The notes under the pieces were generated by a model that saw only the letters and a list, made by a program, of their open reading frames with translations, was not told the DNA's origin and made no database searches. The position numbers were made by a program, and so were the translations under genes. From Pseudomonadota bacterium (lineage in GTDB: Bacteria > Pseudomonadota > Gammaproteobacteria > Burkholderiales > Burkholderiaceae_B): DNA of 64,000 nt. Shown here piece after piece: positions 1-8,389 of the stretch. Within the stretch, counting starts at the first letter, position 1, and each line of letters begins with the position of its first letter. Location: positions 29,403 through 93,402 of the forward strand of contig JAEXOO010000005.1 in the NCBI GenBank assembly GCA_023439305.1, in the 5' to 3' direction.

Positions 1-889
1 GGCCGTTGCCGCTCAGCGGGACCGACAAGGTGCCGCTGACGTATTTCACGTCTTCGGACGAGATGGGAATAGCCGCGGTCAGTTTGAATTCCTCGCCCAG
101 CGGTGTCAGGCTGCTGGTGGTCAACTGCACAATGCCTTGTTTGCTGGAGCCCATTTCGGCAACGCTTGCATTGACCGCAAAACTGTTGTGCGTGGTATCG
201 ATCACCAGTTCGGAGGCGCCGTCTGTGCGCGAGGGCATATCAAGCTTGGGATCTATCTTCAAGCCTGGAATGGTGCGCAGCAGATTCATGGTCCGCTCCA
301 GCGTCCGCTGGGTCAGCGGTTTTTCGTCCAGCATGGCCTGGGCCACGCGGCGTATGCGTGCCTCGCTGCGCCCCGGATCGCCTTCAATGCGCAAACCGCC
401 TACATGGCCTTCGACCACGGTGACTTTGACGTGGCCATTGTCAAAGCTCTGTTCCTGAAGAATGGCAAAAGAAAGCGGATACCCTTGTTCTTGATAAAGC
501 GCCGTAATCCGGTTGACCTGATTGATCAGTTCGGCGATGGTCAGGCGTTTGCCGGCCAGCGGCTCCAGGATGGCGGTGACCTGCTCAAACGGAATGCTGC
601 GGCTGCCGCTGACATCAAAGCTGCGCACAACGAGCTGTTGTTGCAGCCGAGCCTGTAATTGACTTTGAGCAGGCGATTGGGGAATGGCCAGCGGAGCTGT
701 GCGGCTTGGTGGGGTCGGGGCGGATATGGGTGGAAGCGAATCGACAGGATTGCCGCGCATTGGGGCGTCGGCACGACTTTCTCCTGGCAGGAAATTGATT
801 CCCAGACCCAAGGCCATGGTCATTCCAAGAATATGCCGAGAATAATTGAACGGTTTCCCCGAGTGATTTTTCGTTCGATGTAGGTTCAT
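1..889 (-). CDS. TpsB/FhaC-ShlB-type outer-membrane transporter, N-terminal part (runs off left edge)
   Basis: Two-partner-secretion transporter that would move a large TpsA exoprotein across the outer membrane. About 296 N-terminal residues lie in the window. A hydrophobic stretch (residues ~21-37, GMTMALGLGINF) resembles a signal peptide. A Pro/Ser-rich linker follows, then a POTRA_2-type segment (VRSFDVSGSR, EPLAGKRLTIAELINQVNRI, YQEQGYPLSFAIL, VVEGHVGGLRIEG) and the entry to the ShlB beta-barrel domain (LVIDTTHNSFAVNASVAEMG). The barrel and any TpsA partner lie left of the window. A second in-frame ATG at 911-913 would add eight residues; neither start has a clear Shine-Dalgarno site, so 889 is a choice. 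The gene is divergent from the Tad locus. Confidence 0.85.
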   Translation of the reverse strand, partial: MNLHRTKNHSGKPFNYSRHILGMTMALGLGINFLPGESRADAPMRGNPVDSLPPISAPTPPSRTAPLAIPQSPAQSQLQARLQQQLVVRSFDVSGSRSIPFEQVTAILEPLAGKRLTIAELINQVNRITALYQEQGYPLSFAILQEQSFDNGHVKVTVVEGHVGGLRIEGDPGRSEARIRRVAQAMLDEKPLTQRTLERTMNLLRTIPGLKIDPKLDMPSRTDGASELVIDTTHNSFAVNASVAEMGSSKQGIVQLTTSSLTPLGEEFKLTAAIPISSEDVKYVSGTLSVPLSGNG

Positions 890-913
890 GGTTGCTGCTG
901 AATTGTTATGCAT

Positions 914-1566
914 GAAAACGTCGCGTGTCGTTACTGTGCCGCAGATTCAATCTGCTGTCATTTTTAGTTGTGTCTACGTAACCAAAAAATGGGTAGAGCA
1001 TTTTCAGGACTTAAGTTTTACACCTGGAAACAAAAAGAGTGAAAACACCTTTCTCCTGCGGGCCGGCATAAGCCTTGATGAAAACAATTTTTCAAATTCA
1101 GGATTAGGGTATCTACTAATCGTCGTTAGCCGCCACTGAAAAACATACTTGATTCAACTGGGTAAAGAGAAAGGCGAGCCGGAACAGAGGCCTGAAAATA
1201 GATCCATTTTCTTTTAAGGCGTAAATTGATAAAAATGTTAACGGCGACACTTTTAGCCATAATTTATGTAAGTGTATGGTTCAAGAGTCCGGTTTTCTAC
1301 TGTTTTTTCATGAGTAAAACGATGCTCTAGAGCCACAAACATGCTTTTTTTGTATCTTTGAACTAAAATTCAAATCGTCTTACAGCGACTGTTACACGTA
1401 AACCCTAGTGAAAACAATAGGCTATATGGTTATAAGATGTGTATCAGTTTGATTTGAAAAAAATGATAATTTTGTGTTGCCGGATCAATGCTCCTGGCAG
1501 CGCTGAAGAGCCCTAAGGGGCGTCCTGCCACCACTTTGGCGGCGATTTTTGTTCAAGGGGGAAGTC
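914..1566. promoter_or_regulatory. AT-rich divergent intergenic region between tpsB and flp
   Basis: About 650 bases without a convincing gene, clearly more AT-rich than the flanks. It must hold the promoters of both divergent genes. A weak sigma-70-like pair is visible at 1408-1413 (GTGAAA) and 1431-1436 (TATAAG) with a 17-base spacer. Just before flp, a stem can form between TGGCAG (1495-1500) and CTGCCA (1525-1530), enclosing GCCC/GGGC (1510-1513/1518-1521). A GG-N10-GC sigma-54 element was looked for by eye and not found. The only open frame here (888-1139) has no recognisable product. Confidence 0.4.
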
Positions 1567-1758
1567 ATGAAGGCTCAACTTCAACAGTTCTGGAACGACG
1601 AAGACGGCGCAACGGCCATTGAATACGGCTTGATCGCGGGACTGATCGCGGTTGCGATTATCGGGGTGCTTGGCACACTTTCTGGAAAACTCGAGGACAT
1701 GTTCGAGTTCATCGGAAACTCCATGCCTTCATCGGCAGACAAAGGTCCTGACGCCTAA
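1567..1758 (+). CDS. flp: Flp/Fap-family type IVb pilin
   Basis: Major pilin subunit of the Flp pilus, 63 residues, typical of the family. The leader ends at Gly16 of the class III processing site, GATAIEYGLIAG, with the conserved Glu at +5 of the mature protein followed by Tyr. The hydrophobic N-terminal helix (GLIAGLIAVAIIGVLGTL) comes next. The start at 1567 is chosen because AAGGGGGAAG lies just upstream; a TTG at 1549 would add six residues but has no such site. The gene is set off from the rest of the Tad locus by a terminator, as is common where pilin is made in excess over assembly proteins. Confidence 0.93.
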   Translation: MKAQLQQFWNDEDGATAIEYGLIAGLIAVAIIGVLGTLSGKLEDMFEFIGNSMPSSADKGPDA

Positions 1759-1779
1759 CAAGACTTTATTTTTTAGCAT

Positions 1780-1808
1780 CGGCCTATTAAGAGTTTTAGG
1801 CCGTTTTT
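1780..1808 (+). terminator. Rho-independent terminator after flp
   Basis: CGGCCT (1780-1785) pairs with AGGCCG (1798-1803) around a 12-base loop and is followed by five T. It probably lets a fraction of transcripts continue into tadV. Confidence 0.7.
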
Positions 1809-1826
1809 ACCAGCTCGAATAGGCTG

Positions 1827-2332
1827 ATGCTAATGCTGTCCTGGCTGCAGATTACGTTCTTGTTTCTTCTTGTTTTTTTCTCGATTCAGATTATTTATCG
1901 CGACTTGAGATTTCGGAAGATTCATAACGTCGTTCTTGTTCTTTATTTTTTTCCATTCTCCTCCATAAGCTGGTCGCAAGCCTGACGGCAGGTGTGCCCG
2001 CGGGCCTGGTGCCGGGATGGGGAGCGTCGGTGATCGGGTTTGTGGGCGCCTTGGCGCTTTTTTTTCCGGTCTGGCATTGGCGCTACATGGGCGCGGCTGA
2101 TGTGAAACTGATGGCCGTGCTGGGCTTTGCGCTGGGATGGCGGGCGGGTGGAGAAGTGGTGTTGTTGGGGACTGTCCTGGCGGGCTTGCATGCCTTGCTG
2201 CTGGTGATGGTGCCGTCATTAGAAAAAAAATATGGATTCTCCTTGCCGGGGATTCGCGTCAAGGCACGCAGCGTTCCGCTCGGAGCGTGGCTGTCGCTAG
2301 CAACAGTGGGGTGGTTATGGATGCAGCGTTGA
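1827..2332 (+). CDS. tadV: TadV/CpaA-type prepilin peptidase, split by an apparent -1 frameshift
   Basis: Aspartate protease that would cleave the Flp and TadE-type prepilins. Read in two frames it makes a normal-length (~168 residue) A24-family peptidase. Frame one (ATG 1827, alternative ATG 1833) gives a hydrophobic helix and the first catalytic-Asp motif, YRDLRFRKIHN, then stops at 1983-1985. Frame two carries the rest, including the second Asp motif (MGAADVKLMAVLGFALG) and the remaining membrane helices, and ends at 2332. The join fits the T7 tract 1946-1952, which reads T TTT TTT in frame, a classic -1 slip heptamer. Alternatives are a real one-base deletion (pseudogene) or a sequencing error. 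Family assignment is firm; functional state is not known. Confidence 0.75.
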
Positions 2333-2871
2333 AGGGAGTGCCCGACGGTTTGCCGCTGGCCAGCCGATCCGCCCTGGAGCGCTGGCGTCAACGTGGCGCG
2401 TATGCTGTCGAGTTCGCTCTTGTCTTTCCGCTGTTGTTCATTCTGATCTATGCCTTGCTGACCTTCGGTCTGATCATGACCGCTCAGCAATCGCTCAATT
2501 TTGCCGCCGAATCGGGAGCTCGTGCCGCGCTGGTCGCGCCGGGCGCCGATGCCGTGCTGGCTGGCTTGACGCCGGCTGAACGTGAGCAGGTCCTGCACAA
2601 TCGCTTGCTCAGCCGGGTCGAACAGGCCCGAATTCAAGCCGGTGAACAGGTGAGTTGGCTGTCGGATTGGGTCGGCGCCGATCACGTACGGGTCTCGGCT
2701 ACGCTGGTCGGCAATGATGTGCATGTCGACATTGTGTATGACTACGCCCAGGCTCCTTTGGTCCCCATGCTTGGGCCCAGCGGATGGTTCTCCATGGTGG
2801 TTCCGGCCCGGCTGGACGGCCAGGCGCAGGTCAATCTGCAGGTGGCGGGCGAGCTGGGGGCCAGCTTATGA
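2317..2871 (+). CDS. tadE: TadE-family pseudopilin
   Basis: Minor pilin-like protein of the Tad apparatus, 184 residues. It has a short charged N-terminus, then the TadE signature (GAYAVEFALVFPLLFILIYALL) with Glu at +5 after the processing site, and a periplasmic domain. ATG 2317 is chosen because it follows a GTGGGG stretch and overlaps the end of tadV by 16 bases, as expected for translational coupling; the frame is open further upstream but there reads through tadV. Confidence 0.85.
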   Translation: MDAALKGVPDGLPLASRSALERWRQRGAYAVEFALVFPLLFILIYALLTFGLIMTAQQSLNFAAESGARAALVAPGADAVLAGLTPAEREQVLHNRLLSRVEQARIQAGEQVSWLSDWVGADHVRVSATLVGNDVHVDIVYDYAQAPLVPMLGPSGWFSMVVPARLDGQAQVNLQVAGELGASL

Positions 2872-3362
2872 GCCGATCTGTTTTCCATCGGTCATCTTTG
2901 TCTGGCGCCCAACGTCAACAGGGCGTGGCGGCGATCGAGTTTGCGCTTGTCATCAGTCTGATGCTGATTGTTTTTGGCGCCATCATCAGTTTCAGCTCTC
3001 TTTTTCTGGCACAGCAGAAAATCACGCATCTGGTGGGCGACGCCGCTCGTCAGAGCGCCACCCAGGCCATGTCATCGGCGCAGACAGAGGACTTCTTCCA
3101 GAGCTATGTCAGCCGTCGCGTCGCTGACGATGCGTTGCTGGGCTGGCTGGGCGGATTGAGCACGACATTTAGTCAAGCAGCCTGCGCGCTGGAGCCAGCG
3201 CATCAGTGCGGGCGTTTCACTGTGGAATTGAATGTGCAGCCCTGGCTTTTGGTCAACCTGATCGACATGCTCTCGCCCTTGCTGGTGCAGGACGGTTCGG
3301 ATTGGGTGCCGGGAAGCCTGCATGCGTCGGCATTGGTCGTTTTAGGGAGAGGAAGTCAATGA
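2868..3362 (+). CDS. tadF: Second TadE/TadF-like pseudopilin
   Basis: 164-residue pseudopilin with the same design as the preceding gene: charged leader, QQGVAAIEFALVISLMLIVFGAII processing-site and helix region, then a ~115-residue periplasmic part with two cysteines (CALEPAHQC) that may form a disulfide. Its ATG overlaps the tadE stop (ATGA). TadF as the name follows from position; by sequence it could equally be called a second TadE. Confidence 0.8.
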   Translation: MSRSVFHRSSLSGAQRQQGVAAIEFALVISLMLIVFGAIISFSSLFLAQQKITHLVGDAARQSATQAMSSAQTEDFFQSYVSRRVADDALLGWLGGLSTTFSQAACALEPAHQCGRFTVELNVQPWLLVNLIDMLSPLLVQDGSDWVPGSLHASALVVLGRGSQ

Positions 3363-4309
3363 GCAGCATCATGAAGGGAGCGGCAGTCGTCTTGCTGCTG
3401 ATTGCGGCCATTCTGGTTGGCGCCGCTATCTATCTGGGCATGCAGCCCAAGCCTGCGCCGGTGGCGCCATTGCCGGCTATTGCGCCGCAAGGCGCCAGTG
3501 CGAGCCTGCAGCCTGTGGTGCTGCTCAAGCGCGACATGAAGGCGGGTGAGACCTTGACGGCGGATGCTCTGCAGGTCGGGCAGTGGCCAGCCGCGCCGGG
3601 GCAGTCTTATCAGGATCTGCGAGCCCTGGAAGGCAAGACTCTGCGCTTTGATCTGGAGGCGGGGCAGCCGGTGCTCAGCAGCTTTATCGCCAAAAGCCTG
3701 GCCAGCTATCTGGAAGAAGGCCAGCGGGCGGTGACGATTCCCGTCGATGTCATTTCAGGGGCCGGCAATCGGGTGGAGCCGGGCGATGAGGTCGATATTT
3801 TCTTTACTTTCAACAGCAATACTGAGGTCAAGGATACGCAGGCGCGACTGCTGATGCCGCGGGTGCGGGTGCTGTCGTATGGCAAGTCCTCGCTGGCCGG
3901 CCCCGATACGGCTGAACCCGTGGGTGGACGACAGGACGGCCAGGCGCGCAACGCCATGTTGGCGGTGCCGGTAGAAGCGGTCAATGAGCTGTTGTTGGCC
4001 AGTCGCAGCGGCAATCTGCAGCTTGTGCTGCGGTCTCCCTTGGATACGGCGATGCCGGATGCCGATCTGTTCCCCGAGTTTGCGACCTTGCTGCCCGCGC
4101 GCGCTGGACTGGCGCAAGAACAGCGAGACGCCTTGAAACTACCGGACAACCGGGCCATGGCCGGGCTGGGCCTACGTGAGTTTTCCGCCAGTAGCGACAC
4201 GCTGGGCGAGGTCAAGACCCCGGTGGCCGCACCCAGGTCGGATGGTGTGGCGACGCCGCGCAGAGCAGAGGTCATACGTGGCGGACGGGTCGAGGTGATC
4301 CAGTATTGA
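3359..4309 (+). CDS. rcpC: Flp pilus assembly protein RcpC/CpaB
   Basis: Periplasmic, SAF-domain component thought to stabilise the Tad secretin. 316 residues: one N-terminal membrane helix (AAVVLLLIAAILVGAAIYLG), a proline-rich spacer, an SAF domain from about residue 50 (VVLLKRDMKAGETLTADAL) and the CpaB/RcpC C-terminal domain (RAVTIPVDVISGAGNRVEPGDEVDI). A strong ribosome site, AGGGAGAGGAA, precedes ATG 3359, which overlaps the upstream stop by four bases. Confidence 0.9.
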   Translation: MSSIMKGAAVVLLLIAAILVGAAIYLGMQPKPAPVAPLPAIAPQGASASLQPVVLLKRDMKAGETLTADALQVGQWPAAPGQSYQDLRALEGKTLRFDLEAGQPVLSSFIAKSLASYLEEGQRAVTIPVDVISGAGNRVEPGDEVDIFFTFNSNTEVKDTQARLLMPRVRVLSYGKSSLAGPDTAEPVGGRQDGQARNAMLAVPVEAVNELLLASRSGNLQLVLRSPLDTAMPDADLFPEFATLLPARAGLAQEQRDALKLPDNRAMAGLGLREFSASSDTLGEVKTPVAAPRSDGVATPRRAEVIRGGRVEVIQY

Positions 4310-4314
4310 ATGGA

Positions 4315-4330
4315 GGCGGCCGCGGCCGCC
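4315..4330. repeat. 16-base perfect palindrome between rcpC and rcpA
   Basis: GGCGGCCGCGGCCGCC reads the same on both strands. With no T-run after it, it is not a terminator. It could form a stable hairpin in the rcpC-rcpA message and tune processing or expression; the role is inference. Confidence 0.5.
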
Positions 4331-4397
4331 TGCGGAATCCGGCTGATCATGGCGACATGATCGGGGTGGGCGTAGCAAGGCAGCATGGATTAGAGAC

Positions 4398-5732
4398 ATG
4401 AAACAAAAAATCAGAGCAGCAGGGCTGGGGCTGGTGTGGGCAGTGGCTGTGGCGGCGGGCGTCGTGCCGTCGGCGGTTGTCATGGCGCAGTCTGCCCAGA
4501 CGGGCGGCAGTCAGAAAATGGTGAAGTTGGTGGCCAACGACCAGGACATCCTGCGCTTGCCGCAGGTGCCTCAGCGTCTGGCGATCGGCGATGAGAGCGT
4601 GGCCGATGTGCAGATCCTGTCTCCGGCTGCCGGCCAGCGCGGCGAGGTCCTGCTGGTGGGCAAGCGGCCAGGCACGACCGACCTGCGCATCTGGATGCCG
4701 GGTCGCAGTGCGCCGGAACGCTGGACGATCGAAGTGCAAAGCCAGGTCGAGCGTCAACTGGAGCAATCGGGGCGATCTCTGTCGGCCGATGTGTCGACCG
4801 CCGGCTCGCAGGCCCTGCTGACTGGCCGCAGCGAGTCCTTGCTCGAGCATCAGGAGGCGGTCGGCGCTGCGCGTTCAGGCGCGGGCGCGGACGGGGCCGT
4901 GCTGGATCTGTCGGAGGTCAGCACGTCCGGCATGGTGCAAGTGGAGGTCAAGGTAGTCGAAGTCTCGCGCGAAGTCATGAAGGACATAGGCCTGAGCATG
5001 GAGGCGATCGGCGGCAAACCCTGGTCGGGCGGTGTCAATCTATTGCCGCGCGCCTTGGGCGGCGGTTTGAGCCTGGCCTACAGTTCGCGCAATTTCAGCG
5101 CTGCCTTGAACCTGCTGGAGCAGAACGGGCTGGCGCGGGTGCTGGCGGAACCGACCCTGGTGGCCATGTCCGGGCATAGCGCCAGCTTCCTGTCGGGCGG
5201 TGAAATTCCGGTGCCCGTCTCGGGCGGCCTGGGCAGCACGTCGGTGGAATACAAGCCTTTTGGTATCGGCCTGACCGTGACGCCTACGGTGCTGTCGCGC
5301 CAACGCATTGCCTTGAAAGTGGCGCCCGAGGCCAGCGATCTGGATTATTCACGCGTCGTGGAGCTGCCGGGAGGCGGTGTCATGCCATCGCTGCGCACCC
5401 GCCGCGCCGACACCACCATTGAGCTGGGCGACGGAGAAAGCTACATCATCAGCGGCCTTGTGTCGCGCCAGACGGCGGCCGCCGTCAAGAAGATCCCATT
5501 TCTGGGCGATTTGCCTATTTTGGGAAGTTTCTTTCGGAATGTGCAGTACAGCCAGAAAGAGCTGGAGTTGGTGATTGTGGTGACACCGCGTCTGATCAAG
5601 CCGATCCAGAAAGGGGCCACCATTGCTTTGCCGGGCGGGCGTCAGGAAAAGCTGGACGATGCGCCCAATGCCTGGGGCTATTTTCTGCTGGGCCGGCATG
5701 GTTATGAGCAGATGCCGGGGTTCTCGCGCTGA
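4398..5732 (+). CDS. rcpA: Tad secretin RcpA/CpaC
   Basis: Outer-membrane secretin ring through which the Flp pilus passes. 444 residues: signal peptide (cleavage likely after VVMAQS), the pilus-associated N-domain (LPQVPQRLAIGDESVADVQI), a BON/N1-like middle, and the secretin core with LARVLAEPTLVAMSG, GGEIPVP and the C-terminal transmembrane region (IGLTVTPTVL, ELVIVVTPRLI). Length and motif order are as usual for the family. Confidence 0.93.
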   Translation: MKQKIRAAGLGLVWAVAVAAGVVPSAVVMAQSAQTGGSQKMVKLVANDQDILRLPQVPQRLAIGDESVADVQILSPAAGQRGEVLLVGKRPGTTDLRIWMPGRSAPERWTIEVQSQVERQLEQSGRSLSADVSTAGSQALLTGRSESLLEHQEAVGAARSGAGADGAVLDLSEVSTSGMVQVEVKVVEVSREVMKDIGLSMEAIGGKPWSGGVNLLPRALGGGLSLAYSSRNFSAALNLLEQNGLARVLAEPTLVAMSGHSASFLSGGEIPVPVSGGLGSTSVEYKPFGIGLTVTPTVLSRQRIALKVAPEASDLDYSRVVELPGGGVMPSLRTRRADTTIELGDGESYIISGLVSRQTAAAVKKIPFLGDLPILGSFFRNVQYSQKELELVIVVTPRLIKPIQKGATIALPGGRQEKLDDAPNAWGYFLLGRHGYEQMPGFSR

Positions 5733-5750
5733 GCGGTTGGAGTTGTCATT

Positions 5751-7028
5751 GTGCAGAGATACAGGGAATACCTGCTGTGTACCGATAGGCCGGAGCTGGC
5801 GGATGCGATCAACGCAGCCGCAGCGGGCCTGCTCCAGGTGCGCGCCATCCTTCCGACGCAGGAAAGTCTGCGGCGGGCGCTGGCCGAGCAGGCCGCGCCC
5901 ATGGTGTTCTTCGACTTTGCCCATATGCAGGCCGACGGTGGCCAGTCCGCAATGGCCGGCCTGGTGCGCAGTCTGGCGCGTCTGGATGCAGGCGTACAGC
6001 GTGTGGCGGTGGGCCGGGTGTCGTTTCCCCACGGGGCGGTCGAAGCCTTGCGCGCAGGCGCCAATGAATTCCTGAATCTGGATGGGTCTGAGGATCTGCA
6101 TGAGGAGCTGCAGCGCATTATCGACCAGGCCGGGCAGAGCCAGCACAGCGTGCTGGTCAAGAAGCCGTTTCGATGCGTTCTGTTGCTGGGTGCGCGGGCC
6201 GGAGTAGGCTGCAGCACGTTGGCGAGCAGTCTGGCCTGGATGCTGCAGCAGGAAATGAATCGGCTTGGCAAGCAGGCTCGCGGCTTGCCGGCCGGCAAGC
6301 CGCTGCCGACAGAGCTGATTCCTCTGAGCGAGCGCGTCGGACTGATGGATCTGGGGTGGCCGACCGGCGATTGTGCCTTGTATATGGGCACGGGGGCCGA
6401 ATTCGATTTTATCCAGGCGGCATCCCAGCGGCACCGTCTGGACGACACCATGCTCCATTCTGCTCTGGCTCAGCACAGCAGCGGCCTGAACGTGCTGGCC
6501 TTGCCGGCCGATGTGAACAGTCTGAACCAGATCAGCCTGGAGGATTCGCTGGGCTTGTGTACCTATTTGCGCGATCGCATGGGTTGCCTGGTGATCGATG
6601 GCGGGGGCTTTCCCAATCCGCGCTTTCTGGTTGAACTGGAGTCGCAGGTAGACGAGGTCTTGATCGTGACGGATCAGAGCATGGGCGCGCTGGTGTCGCT
6701 GGCCGAGGCGCAGGCGATCCGCTCGGAGCTCGACGGCCTGGCGAATCTGCGCTTGGTCGTCAATCAGTTCGATGAGCGGTATGGGCTGTCGGCGCACGCC
6801 ATTGCCGAGCGCTTCGGCCTGGAGTTGGCAACCGTATTGCCGGATCGCCGGCTGGGGCACATGCGCAGCGCCAGCCTGGGCAAGCTGCTGGTACAGGTGG
6901 ATGAAAAAGATACCTATACGCGGGCCGTTCAGGACATGGCGGCCGGCATGGTGGAACGCAAAGAGGTCCCGTCTCTGGCCGACGCGCCGTCGGTCTGGAA
7001 TCGGTTCAAGTTCAGGTTTGGGGGCTGA
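5751..7028 (+). CDS. tadZ: TadZ/CpaE-like polar localisation ATPase
   Basis: MinD/ParA-superfamily protein that places the Tad machine at a pole. 425 residues: an atypical receiver-like N-terminal domain (about 1-125), then a P-loop domain from residue ~141. The P-loop is deviant, GARAGVGCSTLA: both lysines of the usual KGGxGKS/T are missing. The later motif LVIDGGGFPNP is the Walker B equivalent. The start is GTG 5751, with GGAG about nine bases before. Loss of the P-loop lysine is known among TadZ proteins and suggests weak or absent hydrolysis. Confidence 0.87.
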   Translation: MQRYREYLLCTDRPELADAINAAAAGLLQVRAILPTQESLRRALAEQAAPMVFFDFAHMQADGGQSAMAGLVRSLARLDAGVQRVAVGRVSFPHGAVEALRAGANEFLNLDGSEDLHEELQRIIDQAGQSQHSVLVKKPFRCVLLLGARAGVGCSTLASSLAWMLQQEMNRLGKQARGLPAGKPLPTELIPLSERVGLMDLGWPTGDCALYMGTGAEFDFIQAASQRHRLDDTMLHSALAQHSSGLNVLALPADVNSLNQISLEDSLGLCTYLRDRMGCLVIDGGGFPNPRFLVELESQVDEVLIVTDQSMGALVSLAEAQAIRSELDGLANLRLVVNQFDERYGLSAHAIAERFGLELATVLPDRRLGHMRSASLGKLLVQVDEKDTYTRAVQDMAAGMVERKEVPSLADAPSVWNRFKFRFGG

Positions 7029-7054
7029 GCAGGCCCATGCATGGAAATTGACGC

Positions 7055-8389
7055 ATGAATAGTATGTCTTTGCTCGGAGGGCGGCCCGACCTGATTCAGG
7101 TCAAGGAGCAGGCCCATGAACATCTGCTGGCTCGCATCGAGGAGCTGGGCGCGGAGTTTGGCCGCTGGACGCGTCAGGCGATCCAGGATTTTGTCGGCAT
7201 CGAAGTGGCCAGTTTTGCCCGCATCAAGCGTCTTCCGGTCAATGAGGCCGAAATCCGCGAGGTCGTCCAGGCCCTGACCAAGGAGCTGGCCGGCCTGGGG
7301 CCGCTGGAGGATCTGCTGGAGGATCCGGCAGTCGAAGATATTCTGATCAACGGCTACGACAATGTGTTTGTGTCACGCGGCGGCGTATTGGGCCGGGAGA
7401 GCACCAGCTTTACGGATAACCAGCACGTTCTGCGCATTGTCCGCCGTATTCTGGCGCCGCTGGGGCGGCGTCTGGATGAGTCGGTCCCCATGGTCGATGC
7501 GCGTCTGCCTGACGGGGGGCGGCTGAATGTGGTCATTCATCCCTTGGCGGTGGATGGTCCCATGGTGTCTATCCGCAAATTCCGCAAGGATCCGCTCAAG
7601 CCCGACGATCTGATGCGGCTGGGGGCATTCGACGAGTCCATCAACCGCTTGCTGCAGGCCGCCGTGGGGTCGCGCTGCAATATCCTGATCTCCGGCGGGA
7701 CCAGTTCGGGCAAGACGTCATTGCTCAATGCCCTGGCCTTCTATGTGCCCAAGACCGAGCGCGTGGTGACGGTGGAAGACACGGCCGAGCTGGCCTTGAA
7801 CCACCCGCACGTGGTGCGCCTGGAGGCCCGCCAGGCGGGGTATGACGGCAGCGGTGAAATCACTATCCGCGACCTGATCCGCAATAGTCTGCGTATGCGA
7901 CCCGACCGTGTGGTGGTCGGGGAGGTGCGCGGCGCGGAAGTCATCGACATGCTGCAGGCCATGAATACCGGGCACGAAGGGTCCATGGCCACGATTCACG
8001 CGAACTCGCCCCGCGAATGCCTGTATCGGATTGAAATGCTGGCCGGTTTTGCGGGTTTTCAGGGCAGCGAAGACAGTCTGCGGCGGCAGATCGCGAGCGC
8101 TTTGGATTTCATTATTCAGATAGGCCGGCTGCCCAATGGCAAGCGCCGGATCTTGTCCATTACCGAGGTCACCGGCATGGGTGATGGCGTCATCGCCATG
8201 CAAGAGCTGTACCGACACGAGACCCATGTGTCCGCCGATGATACGGAGCAGGACCGCTGGGTCAGTCTGGGCATTCATCCGCACACGCGCAAGCTGAGCC
8301 AATACAAGGACCAGATGACCAACGAACATGTCCAGGCCGGCGAGCCGGCCCCCAAAGAGGGTGGCGGTTTCTGGGATTGGAGGCGCTAA
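7055..8389 (+). CDS. tadA: Tad pilus assembly ATPase TadA/CpaF
   Basis: Hexameric type II/IV secretion ATPase powering pilus assembly. 444 residues. Walker A is GGTSSGKTS at 214-222, the Asp box is VTVEDTAELALNHPHVVRLE, Walker B is RPDRVVVGEVRG, and the His box is TGHEGSMATIHANS; all are intact. It lies 26 bases after tadZ, and tadB begins immediately after its stop codon, so the three are one transcription unit. Confidence 0.96.
   Translation: MNSMSLLGGRPDLIQVKEQAHEHLLARIEELGAEFGRWTRQAIQDFVGIEVASFARIKRLPVNEAEIREVVQALTKELAGLGPLEDLLEDPAVEDILINGYDNVFVSRGGVLGRESTSFTDNQHVLRIVRRILAPLGRRLDESVPMVDARLPDGGRLNVVIHPLAVDGPMVSIRKFRKDPLKPDDLMRLGAFDESINRLLQAAVGSRCNILISGGTSSGKTSLLNALAFYVPKTERVVTVEDTAELALNHPHVVRLEARQAGYDGSGEITIRDLIRNSLRMRPDRVVVGEVRGAEVIDMLQAMNTGHEGSMATIHANSPRECLYRIEMLAGFAGFQGSEDSLRRQIASALDFIIQIGRLPNGKRRILSITEVTGMGDGVIAMQELYRHETHVSADDTEQDRWVSLGIHPHTRKLSQYKDQMTNEHVQAGEPAPKEGGGFWDWRR

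Noticed and set aside
888..1139. Plus-strand open frame of 83 codons between tpsB and flp
   Set aside because: No recognisable family, no ribosome site, overlaps the tpsB start region and lies in AT-rich regulatory DNA.
1495..1560. Sigma-54 promoter before flp
   Set aside because: TGGCA and TTTGT elements are present but GG and GC are not 10 bases apart.
1872..1880. First T7 tract in tadV as the frameshift site
   Set aside because: The first catalytic-Asp motif lies downstream of it and is still in the starting frame, so the shift must be at the later tract (1946-1952).
5349..6860. Minus-strand open frame of 503 codons opposite rcpA and tadZ
   Set aside because: Overlaps two certain genes and is Gln/His/Arg-rich with no domain.
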